Shown here piece after piece: positions 9,701 through 17,134 of a DNA stretch of 32,978 nt. Both the position numbers and the translations under genes were made by a program. Under the pieces are notes generated by a model. That model was given only the letters and a program-made list of their open reading frames with translations, ran no database searches and was not told the DNA's origin. How positions within the stretch are numbered: the stretch's first letter is position 1; every line of letters starts with the position of its first letter. Origin of the DNA: JASGDC01 sp047605865 (GTDB lineage Bacteria; Actinomycetota; Actinomycetes; Actinomycetales; Micrococcaceae); the NCBI GenBank assembly GCA_047605865.1, contig JASGFC010000019.1:1-32978 (forward strand). The letters run 5' to 3'.

Positions 9701-10585
9701 TTCCACACTGGTGGTGCCGTTTCATCTGCTGGTGAAGATATTACTCAGGGTCTTCCTCGTATTCAAGAGCTTTTTGAAGCCCGTACTCCTAAGGGTGTGG
9801 CTCCAATTGCTGAATACGATGGCCGTATCAAAGTTGAAGAAGGCGAACGCTCTTTGAAGCTTACTTTGGTACCTGATGATGGTTCTGAAGAAATTACCTA
9901 TCCAGTATTGCGTCGTTCACGTCTTCTTGTTGAAGACGGCCAAGACGTTAAAGTGGGACAGCAATTGACGCAAGGTGCAGTAGACCCTAAGCAGGTTTTA
10001 CGTATTCTTGGTCCACGTGCTGCTCAGAAATTCTTGGTTGATGAAGTTCAGAAAGTGTACCGTTCTCAGGGTGTTGGTATTCACGATAAACACGTTGAGG
10101 TGATTGTACGTCAGATGCTACGTCGCATTACTGTGATTGATTCTGGTGATACAGATCTACTTCCAGGTGAATTGACTGAGCGTGTACGTTTGAATGATGA
10201 GAACATGAAAGCAGTTGCTGAAAAGAAACATCCTGCGTCAGGTCGTCCTGAATTGATGGGTATTACTAAGGCTTCTTTGGCTACTGAGTCTTGGTTGTCT
10301 GCTGCTTCATTCCAGGAGACAACACGTGTTCTTACTCAGGCTGCAATGGAACGTAAATCTGATCCATTACTTGGTCTTAAAGAGAACGTTATCATTGGTA
10401 AGCTTATTCCTGCTGGTACAGGTTTGACTCAGTACCAAAACATGGTGGTTGAGCCTACGGAAGAAGCGCGAAGCCAAACGTTTACTGATACCACGTTTAC
10501 TGACTTCAGTGGTGCAAACTTCGGGGAAGCACCTGCAAGTTCTATTCCACTTGAAGAATACGATCTAGGAACAGATTTCCGTTAA
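6704..10585 (+). CDS. rpoC: DNA-directed RNA polymerase subunit beta-prime
   Basis: Catalytic subunit of core RNA polymerase, 1293 aa. It has the N-terminal zinc site (C60, C62, C75, C78), the magnesium-binding NADFDGD loop (residues 533-539), the second zinc site (C877, C953, C960, C963), and the trigger-loop region QLTMRTFHTGG. Residues about 145-235 are a highly charged coiled-coil insert (EREELEKRMEADLAARQKDL and following) of the kind known from Actinomycetota; this is one of the best taxonomic markers in the window. ATG 6704 is preceded by AGAAAGGAA. Cotranscribed with rpoB and ended by the terminator at 10602. Confidence 0.98.
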   Translation: MNNETVFDVMRIGLATTEQIRQWSHGEVKKPETINYRTLKPEKDGLFCEKIFGPSKDWECSCGKYKRVRYKGITCERCGVEVTRSKVRRDRMGHLELAAPVTHIWYFKGVPSRLGYLLDLAPKDLEKVIYFAAYMITSIDEEARHAELPNLSAEISVEREELEKRMEADLAARQKDLEDDLAEAEKANKKATEIKKIKDAAQRDLAAIRKRGEADIDQLDAVWEKFQTLKVNDLIGDERLFRDLKERFGLYFTGAMGAEAIEERLKNFDLEAEAEDLREQIKNGKGQRKTRALKRLKVITAFLSNDNKPESMVLNIVPVIPPELRPMVQLDGGRFATSDLNDLYRRVINRNNRLKRLMDLGAPEIIVNNEKRMLQEAVDNLFDNGRRGRPVTGPGNRALKSLSDMLKGKQGRFRQNLLGKRVDYSGRSVIVVGPQLKLHQCGLPKQMALELFKPFVMKRLVDLNHAQNIKSAKRMVERYRPAVWDVLEEIITEHPVLLNRAPTLHRLGIQAFEPQLVEGKAIQLHPLVCSAFNADFDGDQMAVHLPLSPEAQAEARLLMLSSNNILKPSDGRPAAVPSQDMIIGVFHLTTKRPGAEGEGAFFGSVAEAIMAYDAGKLHMNAKCHIKIDNFVPYDGWDAPKDYEEGQPVVLETSLGQVMFNDALPEDYPWVEDVADKGTLSRIVNDLAERYPKIVVAHTLDNMKDAGFFWASRSGVTIAISDVEAPEEKNDILEGYEEKARKVQSQYDKGLISDEERRQELVEIWSEATDQVADAMKDNLEDLNAINRMVTSGARGNWMQVRQIAGMRGLVANPKGEIIPRPIKSSYREGLSVLEYFIATHGARKGLADTALRTANSGYLTRRLVDVSQDVIVREEDCGTSAGLVLPIALKGEDGKLIKHEDVENTVYSRTLAEDVKKGSKVLAHAGDEVGDVLIDKLFKAGVTDVKIRSVLTCESPIGTCARCYGPSLASGKLVDIGEAVGIIAAQSIGEPGTQLTMRTFHTGGAVSSAGEDITQGLPRIQELFEARTPKGVAPIAEYDGRIKVEEGERSLKLTLVPDDGSEEITYPVLRRSRLLVEDGQDVKVGQQLTQGAVDPKQVLRILGPRAAQKFLVDEVQKVYRSQGVGIHDKHVEVIVRQMLRRITVIDSGDTDLLPGELTERVRLNDENMKAVAEKKHPASGRPELMGITKASLATESWLSAASFQETTRVLTQAAMERKSDPLLGLKENVIIGKLIPAGTGLTQYQNMVVEPTEEARSQTFTDTTFTDFSGANFGEAPASSIPLEEYDLGTDFR

Positions 10586-10601
10586 AGATCTTTAAAAGAA
10601 T

Positions 10602-10632
10602 GGCTCTGCTAGAAATAGCAGGGCCGTTTTTT
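10602..10632 (+). terminator. rpoBC terminator
   Basis: GGCTCTGCT pairs with AGCAGGGCC (9 bp, one G-T pair) around an AGAAAT loop, followed by six T (10627-10632). It lies 17 bases after the rpoC stop. Confidence 0.88.
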
Positions 10633-10633
10633 A

Positions 10634-10662
10634 TTGACTTTTTGGAATTATAGAACTAAAAG
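10634..10662 (+). promoter_or_regulatory. candidate promoter for the POT transporter
   Basis: TTGACT (10634-10639) is followed after 17 bases by TAAAAG (10657-10662), a weak -10. An alternative is TTGGAA (10642) with TAGAAA (10664). The transporter lies between two terminators and so needs its own promoter, but the exact one is uncertain. Confidence 0.3.
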
Positions 10663-10755
10663 ATAGAAATTTCACTTTGAGATGTTGATTATGGTAACTT
10701 TGAAAGAAATTCTCTTGGAGATAGAGACAATAAGTTATGCGAGAAAGGCAAGATT

Positions 10756-12264
10756 ATAACTACTGTTAATGTAAATGAGCAACAGCTTACAAAAACAACT
10801 TTTGATGATAAGGGATTCTTTGGCCACCCAAAACCACTGGCTACTTTATTTGGTGTAGAAACATGGGAACGTTTTTCATTCTATAGCGTTCAAAGTATTC
10901 TGCTGTTTTATATCACTTATAAATTAAGCCAAGGTGGGCTTGGACTTGATACTACAACTGGTAAATCAATTGCTGGTGCTTATGGTGGTATGGTGTTCCT
11001 CAGCTCAATTGTGTTTGCTTGGATTTCTGACCGTGTCCTTGGTCGTGAAAAGACTCTTTTTGTGAGTGCAATCATCGTGATGGTAGGTCACATTTCTATG
11101 GCTGCTATCCATGGTGTGCCAGGGCTTATTGTTGGTTTGCTACTCATTGCCTGCGGTGGTGGTGGTGTCAAAGCCAGTGCTTCTTCTATGGTTGGTAGTC
11201 TTTATCAAAAAGGTGATGTACGAACTGATTCTGGATTCTCTTTGTATTACTTCGGTATTAACGTAGGTGCTTTCCTTGGTCCATTGATTGCTGGTTGGTT
11301 AATGCAAGAATACGGTTTTCACTGGGCTTTTGCGGCTGCAGCAATTGGTATGGCACTTGGTGTTGCTCAGTATGTTATTCAACGTAAGCAACTACCTGAA
11401 GTATGTCAGGTTCCAACAAACCCATTGGCAGAAACTGAGAAGGCGAAGGCTAGAAATTATGCACTTGCTGGTGTAGCAGTTGCAGTTTTGATTGGCATTT
11501 TTGTTGGTACTAGTTCTTCTCGTCTGGCATTCTTTGGCGCTAACATTTCAAATATTATCGCTGTAGTTGCTTTCATTATTTCAGTGATTCTTTTCAGTAT
11601 GTTGTTAACAACTCCAAAAACTACCGATGAAGAAAAGAGCCGCGTTAAGGCATTTATCCCATTGTTTATCTCTCAGGTAGCATTCTGGGCTTTGTACCAG
11701 CAGATTTTCACGATGTTACCTGACTATGTAGATTCAAAATTAGATCGTAAGATTTTCGGTTGGGAAATGCCTGCTGCTTGGGTTAACTCAATTTCAGCAG
11801 TGTACATCATTATCTTTGCTGTTGCTTTTGCAGCAATGTGGACTAAATGGGGAGAGAAACAACCTTCAACACCTGCTAAGTTCGCCTTTGCAAACATTTT
11901 GATGGGTATTGCTTACTTCTTGTTTATCCCAGTAGCAAACGTGGCACCTCATACAGCTCCATTGCTATGGATTATGTTCATCCTTTTGATGTTCTGTTTC
12001 TCAGAGCTTTGTATTTCACCAATTGGTATGTCTGTGACAACACGTTTGGCTCCTGCCAAGTTCACAACTATCATGATGGCTTTGTATTTGCTCGCAACTG
12101 CAATTGGAACATCATTGGCAGGAACAATTGCAACGTTCTACCACTCAGATGCTGCAAACAATTCTCCGTACTTCGTTGCTGTTGGTATTGTTTCTATCAT
12201 CGTTGGTCTTTTCGTAGTGGTTTGTATTCCATACGTGAAGAAAATGATGGCTGGTGTCCGTTAA
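10756..12264 (+). CDS. POT/PTR-family proton-dependent oligopeptide transporter, non-canonical start
   Basis: Integral membrane symporter of the major facilitator superfamily that imports di- and tripeptides with protons. Read from ATA 10756 it is 502 aa, close to the family length of about 460-500. It starts with TTVNVNEQQL, then GFFGHPKPLATLFGVETWERF, containing the hallmark E35-x-x-E38-R39-F40 of helix 1. Many hydrophobic helices follow, with a central soluble linker (PTNPLAETEKAKARN). From the in-frame stop at 10678 to 10989 there is no ATG, GTG or TTG in this frame. GAGAAAGG (10741-10748) sits 7 bases before ATA 10756 and 4 before ATT 10753. Starting at ATG 10990 would delete 78 residues, including helix 1 and the proton-coupling motif. 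Either an ATA/ATT start is used, or the start codon has been lost, or a base is wrong. Confidence 0.8.
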   Translation: MTTVNVNEQQLTKTTFDDKGFFGHPKPLATLFGVETWERFSFYSVQSILLFYITYKLSQGGLGLDTTTGKSIAGAYGGMVFLSSIVFAWISDRVLGREKTLFVSAIIVMVGHISMAAIHGVPGLIVGLLLIACGGGGVKASASSMVGSLYQKGDVRTDSGFSLYYFGINVGAFLGPLIAGWLMQEYGFHWAFAAAAIGMALGVAQYVIQRKQLPEVCQVPTNPLAETEKAKARNYALAGVAVAVLIGIFVGTSSSRLAFFGANISNIIAVVAFIISVILFSMLLTTPKTTDEEKSRVKAFIPLFISQVAFWALYQQIFTMLPDYVDSKLDRKIFGWEMPAAWVNSISAVYIIIFAVAFAAMWTKWGEKQPSTPAKFAFANILMGIAYFLFIPVANVAPHTAPLLWIMFILLMFCFSELCISPIGMSVTTRLAPAKFTTIMMALYLLATAIGTSLAGTIATFYHSDAANNSPYFVAVGIVSIIVGLFVVVCIPYVKKMMAGVR

Positions 12265-12278
12265 TCAGATCCTTTTCA

Positions 12279-12324
12279 ACAATTCGGTGTGCTGTGAAAA
12301 CAGCACACCGAATTGTCATTTTTT
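12279..12324 (+). terminator. strong terminator after the POT gene
   Basis: A perfect 17-bp stem (12279-12295 with 12300-12316) closes a GAAA tetraloop, followed by CA and six T (12319-12324). It is the longest perfect hairpin I found in the window. Confidence 0.93.
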
Positions 12325-12440
12325 GACAAACACTGTAAGCTGTATTGAGTGCAAGTATTGCCAGTACTGTGTGTAGCAATATCTGCAAAGCAAGTACTGT
12401 AATTTTCAGTAAAAAACCGACATAAAATGGAGAATACGTA

Positions 12441-12809
12441 GTGCCTACTATTCAGCAGCTGGTCCGTAAAGGCCGCTCCCCAAAGGTCTCAAAGACCAAA
12501 GCCCCAGCTCTTAAGGGCAACCCAATGCGTCGTGGTGTATGTACTCGTGTATATACAACTACCCCTAAAAAACCAAACTCAGCCCTTCGTAAGGTAGCAC
12601 GTGTGCGCCTTAACGGTGGTGTTGAAGTAACAGCTTACATTCCTGGTGTTGGACACAACCTACAGGAGCACTCTATCGTGCTTGTTCGTGGTGGTCGTGT
12701 TAAAGACCTTCCAGGTGTACGTTATAAAATTGTCCGTGGAACACTTGATACTCAAGGTGTCAAAGATCGTAAGCAAGCTCGTAGTCGCTACGGCGCTAAG
12801 AAAGGTTAG
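12441..12809 (+). CDS. rpsL: 30S ribosomal protein S12
   Basis: Decoding-centre protein of the small subunit, 122 aa, first gene of the str operon. It begins MPTIQQLVRKGR from GTG 12441, with TGGAGAA upstream. TPKKPNSALRKVARV and RGGRVKDLPGVRY are intact, and the lysines where streptomycin-resistance changes arise are unaltered. The 116 bases before it (12325-12440) hold AGTACTGT repeats and a possible -10 TGTAAT at 12398-12403 with no good -35. A TTGACA at 12323 overlaps the preceding terminator and lacks a partner. Confidence 0.97.
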   Translation: MPTIQQLVRKGRSPKVSKTKAPALKGNPMRRGVCTRVYTTTPKKPNSALRKVARVRLNGGVEVTAYIPGVGHNLQEHSIVLVRGGRVKDLPGVRYKIVRGTLDTQGVKDRKQARSRYGAKKG

Positions 12810-12814
12810 TGTTT

Positions 12815-13288
12815 ATGCCTCGTAAAGGTCCAGCTCCTAAGCGTCCACTTGTTATTGATCCAGTATACGGATCTCAACTTGTAACGCAGCTCGTCAATAA
12901 AGTTCTTGTAGATGGCAAAAAATCTACTGCAGAAAGAATCGTGTATGGTGCCCTTGAAGGTACACGCAAGAAGGCTGATAATTCAGATCCAGTAGAAACT
13001 TTGAAGAAGGCTATTGATAACGTCAAGCCAGCAATTGAAGTTAAATCGCGCCGTGTTGGTGGTGCTACGTACCAGGTTCCAATTGATGTGAAGCCAGCTC
13101 GTCAAACAGCTCTTGCTCTTCGTTGGCTTGTAGGCTATGCAAAAGATCGTCGTGAAAAAACAATGACAGAACGCCTCCAAAACGAAATCCTTGATGCTTC
13201 CAATGGTCTTGGTGCTGCTGTTAAGAAGCGCGAAGATACTCACAAGATGGCAGAAGCAAACCGTGCGTTTGCTCACTACCGTTGGTAA
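12815..13288 (+). CDS. rpsG: 30S ribosomal protein S7
   Basis: Primary binder that nucleates the 30S head and contacts E-site tRNA and mRNA; 157 aa, the usual length. MPRKGPAPKRPL starts at ATG 12815, with AAAGG (12801-12805) 9 bases upstream. A GTG at 12809 overlaps the rpsL stop but is too near that site. The C-terminus ANRAFAHYRW is typical. Stop codons TAA TAA run in tandem. Confidence 0.97.
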   Translation: MPRKGPAPKRPLVIDPVYGSQLVTQLVNKVLVDGKKSTAERIVYGALEGTRKKADNSDPVETLKKAIDNVKPAIEVKSRRVGGATYQVPIDVKPARQTALALRWLVGYAKDRREKTMTERLQNEILDASNGLGAAVKKREDTHKMAEANRAFAHYRW

Positions 13289-13326
13289 TAATAATTAGTT
13301 TAGAAAACCTGAAAGGTTAGGACAAC

Positions 13327-15429
13327 GTGGCGCTAGAAGTGCTTACAGACCTGAACAAGGTCCGCAACATCGGTATTATGGCTCACATCGATGCTGGTAA
13401 AACAACAACAACTGAGCGTATCCTTTACTACACTGGTATTAACCACAAAATTGGTGAAACACACGATGGTGCTTCAACAATGGACTGGATGGAACAAGAG
13501 CAGGAGCGCGGTATTACAATTACCTCAGCTGCAACTACTTGTTACTGGGATGGTTACCAAATTAACATTATCGATACACCAGGCCACGTTGACTTCACTG
13601 TTGAGGTTGAGCGTTCACTTCGTGTACTAGATGGTGCTGTTGCAGTTTTCGACGGTAAAGAAGGTGTTGAGCCTCAGTCTGAAACTGTATGGCGTCAAGC
13701 AGACAAATACGATGTTCCTCGTATTTGCTTTGTGAACAAAATGGATAAGCTAGGTGCAGATTTCTACTTTACTGTTAAAACTATCGTTGATCGCCTTGGT
13801 GCTCGTCCACTCGTTATTCAACTGCCTATCGGTGCAGAAAACGATTTTGAAGGTGTTGTTGACCTCATCTCTATGAAAGCACTAACATGGCGTGGTGAAA
13901 CTGAAATGGGTGCTAAATACGAGGTAGAAGAGATTCCTGCAGACCTTGCTGATAAAGCTGAGGAATATCGCAGCGAACTTCTTGAAACAATTGCTGAAGC
14001 TGATGAAGAAATCATGGATAAGTACCTTGGTGGAGAAGAACTTACTGAAGATGAAATCCATGATGCTATTCGTAAAATGACTATTGCATCTGAGATTTAC
14101 CCAGTTCTTTGTGGGTCAGCATTCAAAAACAAAGGTGTACAGCCTATGCTTGATGCTGTAGTCCGTTACCTTCCATCTCCACTAGATGTTGAGGCTGTTA
14201 CTGGACACGATGTCAAAGATGAAGAAAAAGAGATCACTCGTCAGCCTGATGCTAGTGAGCCATTTTCAGCTCTTGCTTTCAAAGTTGCAGCACACCCATT
14301 CTTTGGTCAACTAACTTATGTTCGTGTTTACTCGGGTAAAGCTGAATCTGGTGCTCAGGTCTACAACTCTACAAAACAGAAAAAAGAGCGTATTGGTAAA
14401 ATTTTCCAGATGCACTCTAACAAAGAGAACCCTGTTGATGAATTAATTGCAGGTCACATCTACGCAGTCATTGGTCTGAAAGACACAACTACAGGTGATA
14501 CTCTTTGTGATCAAAGCAACCCAGTTGTTCTTGAATCAATGTCATTCCCAGAACCTGTGATTGACGTTGCTATTGAACCTAAAACTAAAGGTGACCAAGA
14601 GAAACTATCAACAGCAATTCAGAAATTGTCACAAGAAGACCCTACATTCCGTGTAAGTCTTGACGATGAAACTGGTCAAACTGTTATTGGTGGTATGGGT
14701 GAGCTTCACCTAGATGTTCTTGTAGATCGCATGCGCCGCGAGTTCAAGGTAGAAGCAAATGTTGGTAAGCCACAGGTTGCCTACCGTGAGACTATTCGCC
14801 GCGCTGTTCCTAAGCATGAATATACTCACAAGAAACAGACTGGTGGTTCTGGTCAGTTCGCTAAGATTCAATTCGCTATTGAACCAATGGAAGTTGAAGG
14901 CGATGATATCTACGAATTCAAAAACAGTGTAACTGGTGGTCGTATTCCACGTGAATACATTCCTAGCGTTGATCAAGGAATTCAAGATGCCATGAAACTT
15001 GGTGTTCTTGCTGGTTATCCAATGGTTGGTGTTAAGGCGAACCTTATGGATGGTCAATACCACGATGTCGACTCTTCAGAAATGGCCTTTAAGATTGCTG
15101 GTTTACAAGGAATGAAGGAAGCAATGCGTAAAGCTGATCCTGCTCTCCTTGAACCAATTATGGCTGTTGAAGTTCGTACTCCAGAAGAGTACATGGGTGA
15201 CGTAATCGGTGACCTTAACTCTCGCCGTGGTCAAGTTTCATCTATGGAAGATGCGTCCGGTGTGAAGGTTATTCGCGCCAACGTCCCTCTTTCTGAGATG
15301 TTTGGTTACATTGGTGACTTGCGCTCTAAAACACAAGGTCGCGCAGTGTTCTCAATGGTATTTGATAGCTATGCTGAAGTTCCTAGGAACGTTGCTGATG
15401 AAGTGATTCAAAAGAACACTGGAGAATAG
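13327..15429 (+). CDS. fusA: elongation factor G
   Basis: Translocation GTPase that also acts with RRF in ribosome recycling; 700 aa. GTG 13327 is preceded by GAAAGGTTAGGA. G1 is AHIDAGKTT (residues 19-27), G3 DTPGHVDF (from D83), G4 NKMDK (from N137). Domains II-V are complete, ending with the FGYIGDLRSKTQGRA region. Third gene of the str operon, 38 bases after rpsG. Confidence 0.98.
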   Translation: MALEVLTDLNKVRNIGIMAHIDAGKTTTTERILYYTGINHKIGETHDGASTMDWMEQEQERGITITSAATTCYWDGYQINIIDTPGHVDFTVEVERSLRVLDGAVAVFDGKEGVEPQSETVWRQADKYDVPRICFVNKMDKLGADFYFTVKTIVDRLGARPLVIQLPIGAENDFEGVVDLISMKALTWRGETEMGAKYEVEEIPADLADKAEEYRSELLETIAEADEEIMDKYLGGEELTEDEIHDAIRKMTIASEIYPVLCGSAFKNKGVQPMLDAVVRYLPSPLDVEAVTGHDVKDEEKEITRQPDASEPFSALAFKVAAHPFFGQLTYVRVYSGKAESGAQVYNSTKQKKERIGKIFQMHSNKENPVDELIAGHIYAVIGLKDTTTGDTLCDQSNPVVLESMSFPEPVIDVAIEPKTKGDQEKLSTAIQKLSQEDPTFRVSLDDETGQTVIGGMGELHLDVLVDRMRREFKVEANVGKPQVAYRETIRRAVPKHEYTHKKQTGGSGQFAKIQFAIEPMEVEGDDIYEFKNSVTGGRIPREYIPSVDQGIQDAMKLGVLAGYPMVGVKANLMDGQYHDVDSSEMAFKIAGLQGMKEAMRKADPALLEPIMAVEVRTPEEYMGDVIGDLNSRRGQVSSMEDASGVKVIRANVPLSEMFGYIGDLRSKTQGRAVFSMVFDSYAEVPRNVADEVIQKNTGE

Positions 15430-15468
15430 CCTAGCATTTTTGTAACCCACTGGAAGCAAAATTCCATT

Positions 15469-15496
15469 TTTGTAAATAAGCAAAATGACGTAGAAT
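15469..15496 (+). promoter_or_regulatory. candidate promoter for tuf
   Basis: TAGAAT (15491-15496) is the same -10 hexamer as at rpoB. Opposite it lies a weak -35, TTTGTA (15469-15474), at 16 bases. It is in the 115-base fusA-tuf gap, where extra expression of EF-Tu is commonly initiated. Confidence 0.4.
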
Positions 15497-15544
15497 AGTT
15501 CAGTAAAACTATTTAAACAGATTAAGAAGAAATAGGAGGCCCTT

Positions 15545-16735
15545 GTGGCTAAAGCAAAGTTCGATCGTACGAAACCGCACGTTAACATCGGTACTATCGG
15601 TCACGTTGACCACGGTAAAACTACACTAACAGCAGCAATCTCTAAGGTTCTTGCTGACAAGTACCCAGACGTCAATGAACCATTCAAGTTTGATGAAATT
15701 GATAAGGCACCTGAAGAAAAACAGCGTGGTATTACAATTAACATTTCTCACATTGAGTATGAAACAGATAAGCGTCACTACGCACACGTAGATGCTCCAG
15801 GGCACGCTGACTACATCAAGAACATGATTACTGGTGCTGCTCAGATGGACGGTGCAATTCTTGTAGTTGCTGCAACTGATGGTCCTATGGCTCAGACTCG
15901 TGAGCACGTACTTCTTGCACGCCAGGTAGGTGTACCAACACTTCTTGTTGCACTTAACAAGTCAGATATGGTTGATGATGAAGAACTTCTTGACCTTGTA
16001 GAAATGGAAGTTCGTGAACTTCTTTCTTCTCAGGATTTCGATGGTGACGATGCACCTGTAGTTCGTGTATCTGGTCTTAAGGCTCTTGAAGGAGATCCTG
16101 AATGGACTAAGTCTGTTGAAGATCTTATGGATCAAGTGGATAATTACATTCCAGATCCAGTTCGTGACAAAGACAAGCCATTCTTGATGCCAATCGAGGA
16201 CGTGTTCACTATTACTGGTCGCGGTACTGTAGTAACAGGTCGTGCAGAACGTGGTACTCTTGCGCTTAACTCTGATGTTGAAATTGTTGGTATTCGTCCA
16301 ATCCAGAAGACAACTGTTACTGGTATTGAGATGTTCCACAAGCAACTTGATGAAGCATGGGCTGGAGAGAACTGTGGTCTTCTTCTTCGTGGTCTTAAGC
16401 GTGAAGATGTTGAACGTGGTCAGGTAGTTGTAGAACCTGGTTCTATCACACCTCACACTGAGTTTGAAGCTAACGTTTACATCCTTAAGAAAGAAGAAGG
16501 TGGACGTCACAATCCGTTCTACGCTAACTACCGTCCTCAGTTCTACTTCCGTACAACTGACGTAACTGGTGTTATTACTCTTCCAGAAGGAAAAGAAATG
16601 GTTATGCCTGGCGACAACACTGAGATGACTGTTGAACTCATCCAGCCAATCGCTATGGAAGAAGGTCTAGGCTTTGCAATCCGTGAAGGTGGACGTACTG
16701 TTGGTTCTGGTAAAGTAACTAAGATTCTTAAGTAA
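15545..16735 (+). CDS. tuf: elongation factor Tu
   Basis: GTPase that delivers aminoacyl-tRNA to the ribosomal A site; 396 aa. GTG 15545 has a full AGGAGG just upstream. G1 is GHVDHGKT (19-26), G3 DAPGHADY (from D83; Ala where proteobacterial proteins have Cys), G4 NKSD (from N138). It ends GGRTVGSGKVTKILK. Last gene of the str operon, followed by its own terminator. Confidence 0.98.
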   Translation: MAKAKFDRTKPHVNIGTIGHVDHGKTTLTAAISKVLADKYPDVNEPFKFDEIDKAPEEKQRGITINISHIEYETDKRHYAHVDAPGHADYIKNMITGAAQMDGAILVVAATDGPMAQTREHVLLARQVGVPTLLVALNKSDMVDDEELLDLVEMEVRELLSSQDFDGDDAPVVRVSGLKALEGDPEWTKSVEDLMDQVDNYIPDPVRDKDKPFLMPIEDVFTITGRGTVVTGRAERGTLALNSDVEIVGIRPIQKTTVTGIEMFHKQLDEAWAGENCGLLLRGLKREDVERGQVVVEPGSITPHTEFEANVYILKKEEGGRHNPFYANYRPQFYFRTTDVTGVITLPEGKEMVMPGDNTEMTVELIQPIAMEEGLGFAIREGGRTVGSGKVTKILK

Positions 16736-16749
16736 GTAATATTACTTCA

Positions 16750-16780
16750 GAAGGTCCCTGCTTTGGCAGGGGCCTTCTTT
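16750..16780 (+). terminator. terminator after tuf
   Basis: GAAGGTCCCTGC pairs with GCAGGGGCCTTC (12 bp, one G-T) around a TTTG loop. The T-run is short (TTT then GTG), so it may be leaky. Confidence 0.8.
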
Positions 16781-16896
16781 GTGTGGTATTGCTAAATCAG
16801 TTATCAAGTAAGTCCGTATGTTAAGTGCAAAAGCTGCTGAAATACCACGAGGAAATGTAACTAATAGGCAGACTTGCAAAATCAACAAGGCGAAAT

Positions 16897-16926
16897 TTGC
16901 ATATAACACCTTGATTAAGGTAGTAT
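16897..16926 (+). promoter_or_regulatory. candidate promoter for the S10 operon
   Basis: TTGCAT (16897-16902) and TAGTAT (16921-16926) are 18 bases apart. A competing pair is TTGGGC (16926) with TACATT (16950). Neither is close to consensus, so the assignment is tentative. Confidence 0.28.
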
Positions 16927-16969
16927 TGGGCTTGTGCGCTTTTTAGGCGTACATTCTTAGTGTTTGTTC

Positions 16970-16984
16970 AGCATATTGTATGCT
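16970..16984. repeat. 15-bp perfect inverted repeat upstream of rpsJ
   Basis: AGCATA-TTG-TATGCT is a perfect 6-bp-arm palindrome, of operator-like size, 150 bases before rpsJ and downstream of the candidate promoter. It could be a protein site or a weak RNA hairpin. Confidence 0.4.
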
Positions 16985-17031
16985 TTACATGCAAACCCTG
17001 TAGTGATGATTTTGAAATAACAGCTACAGAA

Positions 17032-17069
17032 GATGTGCGACACACCCGACCTCGGGGGTCGGACACATC
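17032..17069 (+). promoter_or_regulatory. GC-rich leader hairpin before rpsJ
   Basis: An inner stem CCGACC/GGTCGG (17046-17051 with 17057-17062) with TCGGG loop is enclosed by an outer stem GATGTG/CACATC (17032-17037 with 17064-17069) and an asymmetric internal loop. The segment is markedly G+C-rich against its AT-rich surroundings, suggesting selection on RNA structure. It has no T-run and is not a terminator. Confidence 0.5.
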
Positions 17070-17079
17070 ACAGTAAAAA

Positions 17080-17105
17080 CCTGGGAAGTAAAAATACTTT
17101 CTAGG
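17080..17105 (+). promoter_or_regulatory. second leader hairpin before rpsJ
   Basis: CCTGGGAAGTA pairs with TACTTTCTAGG (11 bp including two G-T pairs) around an AAAA loop, ending 29 bases before the rpsJ start. Together with the GC-rich hairpin it may form a ribosomal-protein binding leader analogous to the S10 leader of other bacteria; not recognised as a named family. Confidence 0.45.
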
Positions 17106-17134
17106 CCACTGAAAAAGAAAGAGAGAGCCCTTAA

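Larger units (their letters stand above)
16781..17134 (+). other. 354-base leader region upstream of the S10 operon, no gene seen
   Basis: No credible coding frame. It holds a possible promoter (16897-16926), an inverted repeat (16970-16984) and two hairpins near rpsJ (17032-17069 and 17080-17105), listed separately. A loose inverted repeat GTGGTATT (about 16783) with AATACCAC (about 16841) spans the first part. This is probably the promoter and regulated leader of the 20-gene ribosomal-protein operon. Confidence 0.6.

Noticed and set aside
10682..10759. 25-codon frame just before the POT gene as a real leader peptide
   Set aside because: No convincing ribosome binding site and no known similarity; its overlapping stop is mentioned only as a possible coupling device.
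10756..12264. POT gene as a pseudogene
   Set aside because: The frame is otherwise intact over 502 codons with all expected motifs and its own terminator; only the start codon is odd.
12323..12328. Consensus TTGACA as a -35 for rpsL
   Set aside because: It overlaps the T-run of the POT terminator and has no -10 at 15-19 bases.
12197..12388. Minus-strand 63-codon frame across the POT terminator
   Set aside because: It spans the terminator hairpin and the end of POT, with no ribosome binding site or protein features.
15962..16510. 182-codon minus-strand open frame inside tuf, and similar antisense frames in rpoB, rpoC, fusA and secY
   Set aside because: They lie wholly within highly conserved genes, have composition expected of reverse complements, no ribosome binding sites and no recognisable protein features.
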